Positions 61,182-64,000 of a stretch of 64,000 nucleotides of DNA are shown here, in pieces; the first letter of the stretch is position 1, and each line of letters begins with the position of its first letter. The notes below the pieces were generated by a model. That model searched no databases. It saw only the letters and a program-made list of their open reading frames with translations, and had not been told where the DNA came from. The stretch is from an uncultured SAR116 cluster alpha proteobacterium (GTDB taxonomy: Bacteria; Pseudomonadota; Alphaproteobacteria; Puniceispirillales; Puniceispirillaceae): positions 1-64,000 of the forward strand of contig CACHXC010000001.1 of NCBI GenBank assembly GCA_902583715.1, in the 5' to 3' direction. Position numbers and translations under genes: made by a program.

Positions 61182-61205
61182 AACAGCAAATTTTATCTGT
61201 AAAAA
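61164..61205 (+). repeat. 21-bp tandem near-duplication at the merR stop
   Basis: The segment AGCAAATTCCACCTGTAAAA is followed at once by AGCAAATTTTATCTGTAAAA, differing at about four of 21 positions. The first copy contains the merR stop codon. It looks like a small local duplication; no function is apparent. Confidence 0.6.
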
Positions 61206-61263
61206 CGAGACACTTGAAATGCCGATTGCATGGGGCTGTGGCTAAGGCTATAACAGTTGCGGC

Positions 61264-61340
61264 CGGAGCGTAGCGCAGCCTGGTAGCGCACTATACTGGG
61301 GGTGTAGGGGTCGTGGGTTCAAATCCCGCCGCTCCGACCA
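61264..61340 (+). tRNA. tRNA-Pro (GGG)
   Basis: Acceptor CGGAGCG pairs with CGCTCCG, the anticodon stem CTATA/TGTAG (one T-G pair) encloses CTGGGGG with anticodon GGG, and the T-arm is GTGGG-TTCAAAT-CCCGC. Discriminator A and CCA are encoded. Base composition shifts to A+T-rich beyond this gene, so its 3' end may be an island integration site. Confidence 0.96.
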
Positions 61341-61371
61341 ATGTTTTCAATAAGGTAGGATGCTTATGAAG

Positions 61372-61392
61372 TAGTCTTAAGGACTATTTTTT
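61372..61392 (+). terminator. Terminator after tRNA-Pro
   Basis: TAGTC and GACTA pair around a TTAAG loop and are followed by a run of Ts. It lies ~30 bases after the tRNA. Confidence 0.6.
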
Positions 61393-61395
61393 GTA

Positions 61396-61418
61396 TTCTC
61401 CGTCAATTTCTCCGTCAA
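61396..61418 (+). repeat. 11-bp direct repeat beside tRNA-Pro
   Basis: TTCTCCGTCAA occurs twice with one base between copies (61396-61406 and 61408-61418). Position just inside the putative island is compatible with an integrase arm-binding or accessory site, but no integrase gene is seen in the window. Confidence 0.5.
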
Positions 61419-61457
61419 ATTTTCTTGCAGAAAATGAAATTCGAGATAACCTCGCGG

Positions 61458-61478
61458 CAATGCCGTGCGCGGGCATTG
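61458..61478. other. Perfect 7-bp hairpin downstream of the island cassette
   Basis: CAATGCC and GGCATTG flank a 7-base GTGCGCG loop, about 40 bases beyond the stop codon of the minus-strand membrane-protein gene. It could be a transcript end or a recombination or protein-binding site. No T-tract is present on the minus side. Confidence 0.4.
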
Positions 61479-61515
61479 TAAACTTTGTCGGTTGATTTAA
61501 AGAGTGCTAGCTGGA

Positions 61516-62904
61516 CTAAAGTAACTTCCGTATCCTCTCCAGCACAGTTTTGCCGACACCCGTTTTTAATAAAATTGTTTGCGAGTCAGCCGCTAGAAGG
61601 AGTTCAGGCGTTGGAAAATACATCAAAATTTTCTCTCGCCTTTTTTTGCCTAATCCAATCACAGATTGCAATTGAACCTCAAACTGTTTGGTCGAATCGT
61701 TTGCAGTTTCTCCAGCGATGAATTCGTTTTTGTCGGCTTCTGTTGTTATTTGTGGTTTTTTTGAGACAAGAAGTGGTAACCAAAAAATGCCTAAAAGGCT
61801 AACAATAAAAGGGTTAAGCGACCCATGCGTTGTTTTATTTTGACGCGCATAAATTCGGCTCAAGAGATAACCAACACAAACAGAAAAAATAATTGAAGAT
61901 GCCAATATTGATGGCCTTGAATATAACGTGAACTCGCTTTTATCACTAAGCAAAGCTTCAACCACAACAAGAGATAGCGTGAATGTTAGAACTAAAGCTG
62001 CAAATGAGATTGGTGCAAGGCAAAGTTTGGAAAATATGCTTAAGGAACTTCTCTTCACGTTCAGAAAAGTCATGAACGTAGCACCAAGAATGTTTGTTAT
62101 CCAACATACGATACCTACAGCGTTCAGAAAAAAATTGAGTTGTTCTGGGACTTCAGAACTAGGTGACCCAAGACTTTCGCTGACTGCCGATTGTTTTTGG
62201 TTCAACCCGGTAGCAAAAATATCAGTCAGTGCTGCGTTCAAATGATGTGAGAGACGTTCAAAAAAATCCGTAAGGTAAAGGCTTGGTTCTCCAATAAAGG
62301 CCCACAAACCTGATAACAAAAAAACAACGAATGCTGTCAGGGCTAAACCATTTAAAATGATGCTAGAGAATATAGTGCCAACAATTACCCCAATGACGGT
62401 TGGTTCAAGCCAATCAGTTGAAAAAATCCATGAGACACCGTAACCAAAACCACCAAGAACATGTGCTAAAGTTGCCCAAACGTAGGTGCCTGGGCCAGAA
62501 TTTGTTCCAAACGGAAGGAATAGAAAAAATGTCAGATAGCTGGCTAAAAATCCATAGAACCTATCACCACTAAACCAACCGACTGTAAGGCCAATCCCAA
62601 TAACCAAATATATGAAAATATTTGAATTGCTTTTTTCTTCTGCCTTTAGCCGCCCTTCTTTTGTTCTAAGGTCGTAGCCTCTCTCTTCCACCACACTTTT
62701 GTATTGTGAATTGCTGTAGCCTTTTTGACGCCATACAAAGCCAGTTCCAGGAATGCTGAGTGACCAACCGCGTGATGTGTTAAAATTTATTCTCGGCTTA
62801 CCTTTTTTGGAACCGGTCGTAAATGTCAGGGACCGAAGGCCTCCTTGAGTTACGTTCGCCTTGATATTTTTGCCACCAGGTCTTTTGCGCAGATAAAAGG
62901 GCAA
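61516..62904 (-). CDS. Polytopic membrane protein with DUF4236-like N-terminus and helix-hairpin-helix C-terminus
   Basis: A 462-residue protein of unknown function. The track starts at 63018, overlapping the upstream gene by 104 bases. I place the start at the TTG at 62904, because AGGAAG lies six bases before it and the product then begins MPFYLRKRPGG, as DUF4236 proteins do. The N-terminal ~55 residues resemble DUF4236 (GKPRINFNTSRGWSLSIPGTGFVWR). About eight or nine hydrophobic helices fill residues ~95-400. The last ~50 residues look like a tandem helix-hairpin-helix DNA-binding unit (VIGLGKKRREKILMYF...LLKTGVGKTVLERI). Codon use is A+T-rich. Together these suggest a membrane protein that also contacts nucleic acid. 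Confidence 0.7.
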   Translation of the reverse strand: MPFYLRKRPGGKNIKANVTQGGLRSLTFTTGSKKGKPRINFNTSRGWSLSIPGTGFVWRQKGYSNSQYKSVVEERGYDLRTKEGRLKAEEKSNSNIFIYLVIGIGLTVGWFSGDRFYGFLASYLTFFLFLPFGTNSGPGTYVWATLAHVLGGFGYGVSWIFSTDWLEPTVIGVIVGTIFSSIILNGLALTAFVVFLLSGLWAFIGEPSLYLTDFFERLSHHLNAALTDIFATGLNQKQSAVSESLGSPSSEVPEQLNFFLNAVGIVCWITNILGATFMTFLNVKRSSLSIFSKLCLAPISFAALVLTFTLSLVVVEALLSDKSEFTLYSRPSILASSIIFSVCVGYLLSRIYARQNKTTHGSLNPFIVSLLGIFWLPLLVSKKPQITTEADKNEFIAGETANDSTKQFEVQLQSVIGLGKKRREKILMYFPTPELLLAADSQTILLKTGVGKTVLERIRKLL

Positions 62905-62914
62905 ATTTTTCTTC

Positions 62915-63643
62915 CTAATTTGTTCGAAGCTGTTGGAGTGCCGTTGCTTCCAAATAGTTAATTTTATTTGTATCGATGTTGGATTTAACTTTGAGTTCGC
63001 TGTTCGGAAAAAAAGCATTACTGAAGGTAAAAAGCGCCTCCTCAGTCTGCATGCGGCTTAGTTTGAGGTGGTAAGCAACTTCATCCAAATAGGAAAGATA
63101 GTCAGCATATTTGACTGAGGGTTTAAGGCCCAAAAGCATCATCATCCGCGCATCCAAAATTGGAAAACCACCCCAAAACCTTAGGTGTTTAGACGCAAAC
63201 GATACTCCCAGTTGAGGAATTTGACAAAATTGTTGAATTGCTAAATCTGGCTTCTGACCGGTTGCTAACGAGACGCCTCTCTTATAGTCAAATATCCATT
63301 CATCGGAGTTTTGCCTTGCGCTTTCATTTTTTCTTTTGCCTAGAACATACGGGTTCCGTCCCATTATTCCGCCCCATACGTGAACTAGGTCGAAAACTCT
63401 GAGAGCAGTCAATGTCGCCTGTTGTCCGTCTGTCTGGTGATATTGTTTGATTGAAACCTGGATGCTCTCAATAAGCTCAGCACAGGTATTAAAAGATTGT
63501 CCGGGTAGGTAACCTTTGCCTTGGATTGTACTCAATGATTTTTGCATCGAGGAGTTGAGTGGGTGCTCTCCGTAAACCAAACTTTGTGCAAGCCAGAACT
63601 TAGCATCAAGATTTGACAATATGCCCAATCGTTTGGTTTCCAT
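62915..63643 (-). CDS. OGG-fold / HhH DNA-glycosylase-like protein
   Basis: A ~242-residue protein. The segment IPQLGVSFASKHLRFWGGFPILDARMMMLLG near residues 145-175 matches the helix-hairpin-helix plus Lys/Asp pattern (GxxxASKhLRF...hLDxRh) of OGG-fold DNA glycosylase-like proteins. The N-terminal half is not recognised. The ATG at 63643 or the TTG at 63652, which overlaps the previous stop, could start translation. It ends 10 bases before the membrane-protein gene, so these two and the preceding gene form one operon. Catalytic activity is not assured. Confidence 0.55.
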   Translation of the reverse strand: METKRLGILSNLDAKFWLAQSLVYGEHPLNSSMQKSLSTIQGKGYLPGQSFNTCAELIESIQVSIKQYHQTDGQQATLTALRVFDLVHVWGGIMGRNPYVLGKRKNESARQNSDEWIFDYKRGVSLATGQKPDLAIQQFCQIPQLGVSFASKHLRFWGGFPILDARMMMLLGLKPSVKYADYLSYLDEVAYHLKLSRMQTEEALFTFSNAFFPNSELKVKSNIDTNKINYLEATALQQLRTN

Positions 63644-63648
63644 GCTAT

Positions 63649-64000
63649 TCAACCAGACTTTCTGCTTTGTAAGGTTTTTCTGAAGGTTTTGAGTTGAACC
63701 GGATAAAGCTTGTATCGACGTAACACTTCCTCTTTGGCGTCGGATGAAATGGCGTCATCGTACTCTTTTAGAACTTGTTTTCTAAAAGGGTCGTCAAATG
63801 TACGTTTTTTGCGTGTGATGTTTTGTACAACCCTTTTGTCCTCCAACAGCTTTCTCAGTAAATGGCCGATTTCATCTCTTTGCTCTGTGTCTATATCTGC
63901 AAGAACGTCAAGGTCCATGCGTGACAGAGTAATAAAATTGAGAATTGTCTGCATTGTGTCATCATCAATTTCTGAATTTGAACAGTTCTTCAGATTGATA
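63649..64000 (-). CDS. Unrecognised protein, C-terminal part (start beyond window)
   Basis: The ORF track gives 101 residues from an ATG at 63954, but the frame stays open to the window end (…CSNSEIDDDTMQTILNFITLSRMDLDVL), so the true start probably lies outside. The visible part is highly charged and helical, with EQRDEIGHLLRKLLEDKRVVQNITRKKRTFDDPFRKQVLKEYDDAI. I recognise no domain. Its stop codon overlaps a possible TTG start of the OGG-fold gene, which implies co-translation. Confidence 0.5.
   Translation of the reverse strand, partial: INLKNCSNSEIDDDTMQTILNFITLSRMDLDVLADIDTEQRDEIGHLLRKLLEDKRVVQNITRKKRTFDDPFRKQVLKEYDDAISSDAKEEVLRRYKLYPVQLKTFRKTLQSRKSG

Overview
The window is a gene-dense chromosomal segment of an alphaproteobacterium. 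GcrA, a GS-I/PII pair, a RibB-RibX type RibBA, BamE, a ubiquinol-cytochrome c chaperone homologue, the DUF177-plsX-fabH-ihfA-merR string and a 14-gene nuo operon followed by birA-coaX-rnj-mce-DUF1467 all fit this class. A monomeric NADP-isocitrate dehydrogenase and moderate base composition would suit a marine lineage such as SAR116, but that placement is inference.

Layout: 1-7712 holds the 3' end of alaS, icd, a LOG-family enzyme, a LysM/Ig-like envelope protein, a lipid-gene pair made of a Psd homologue without its catalytic His and Ser plus a YnjF-like CDP-alcohol phosphatidyltransferase, a collapsed CoxL-type molybdenum hydroxylase pseudogene, and msrB. 7847-16802 holds an EF-hand protein, an atypical shikimate-dehydrogenase-family gene, gcrA, pepN, an RhlE-like helicase, an alpha/beta hydrolase and parE. 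17007-18821 is the glnB-glnA nitrogen operon with a sigma-54-like promoter and a clear terminator. 19108-27251 has a thioesterase, tRNA-His, tRNA-Leu, the protein-quality-control string tig-clpP-clpX-lon-hupB, tRNA-Val and tRNA-Asp.

27484-31822 is a small accessory zone: a BrnT/BrnA toxin-antitoxin pair whose toxin has no ordinary start codon, a methyltransferase, an ArsC/YffB-like protein, a VOC protein, two tandem Lin0512-family genes, an EamA exporter and a DUF3429 membrane protein. 32087-46358 is the complete nuoA-N operon for respiratory complex I, continuing into birA, coaX, rnj, mce and DUF1467 and ending at a hairpin terminator. 50540-56712 carries rpiB, glyA, nrdR, ribD, ribE, ribBX, ribH and nusB. 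56723-61181 carries bamE, the cytochrome bc1 chaperone gene, DUF177, plsX (which appears to start at CTG), fabH, ihfA and merR.

At 61264 a tRNA-Pro(GGG) gene marks a sharp change. The remaining ~2.6 kb is visibly richer in A+T and holds a compact minus-strand cassette that runs off the window: an unrecognised protein, an OGG-fold/HhH DNA-glycosylase-like protein, and a polytopic membrane protein with a DUF4236-like N-terminus and a helix-hairpin-helix C-terminus. This looks like the tRNA-proximal end of a genomic island and is the best candidate here for an undescribed system, possibly DNA-sensing or defensive. No CRISPR array, rRNA gene or intact insertion sequence was seen, and no gene-free stretch exceeds about 300 bases.
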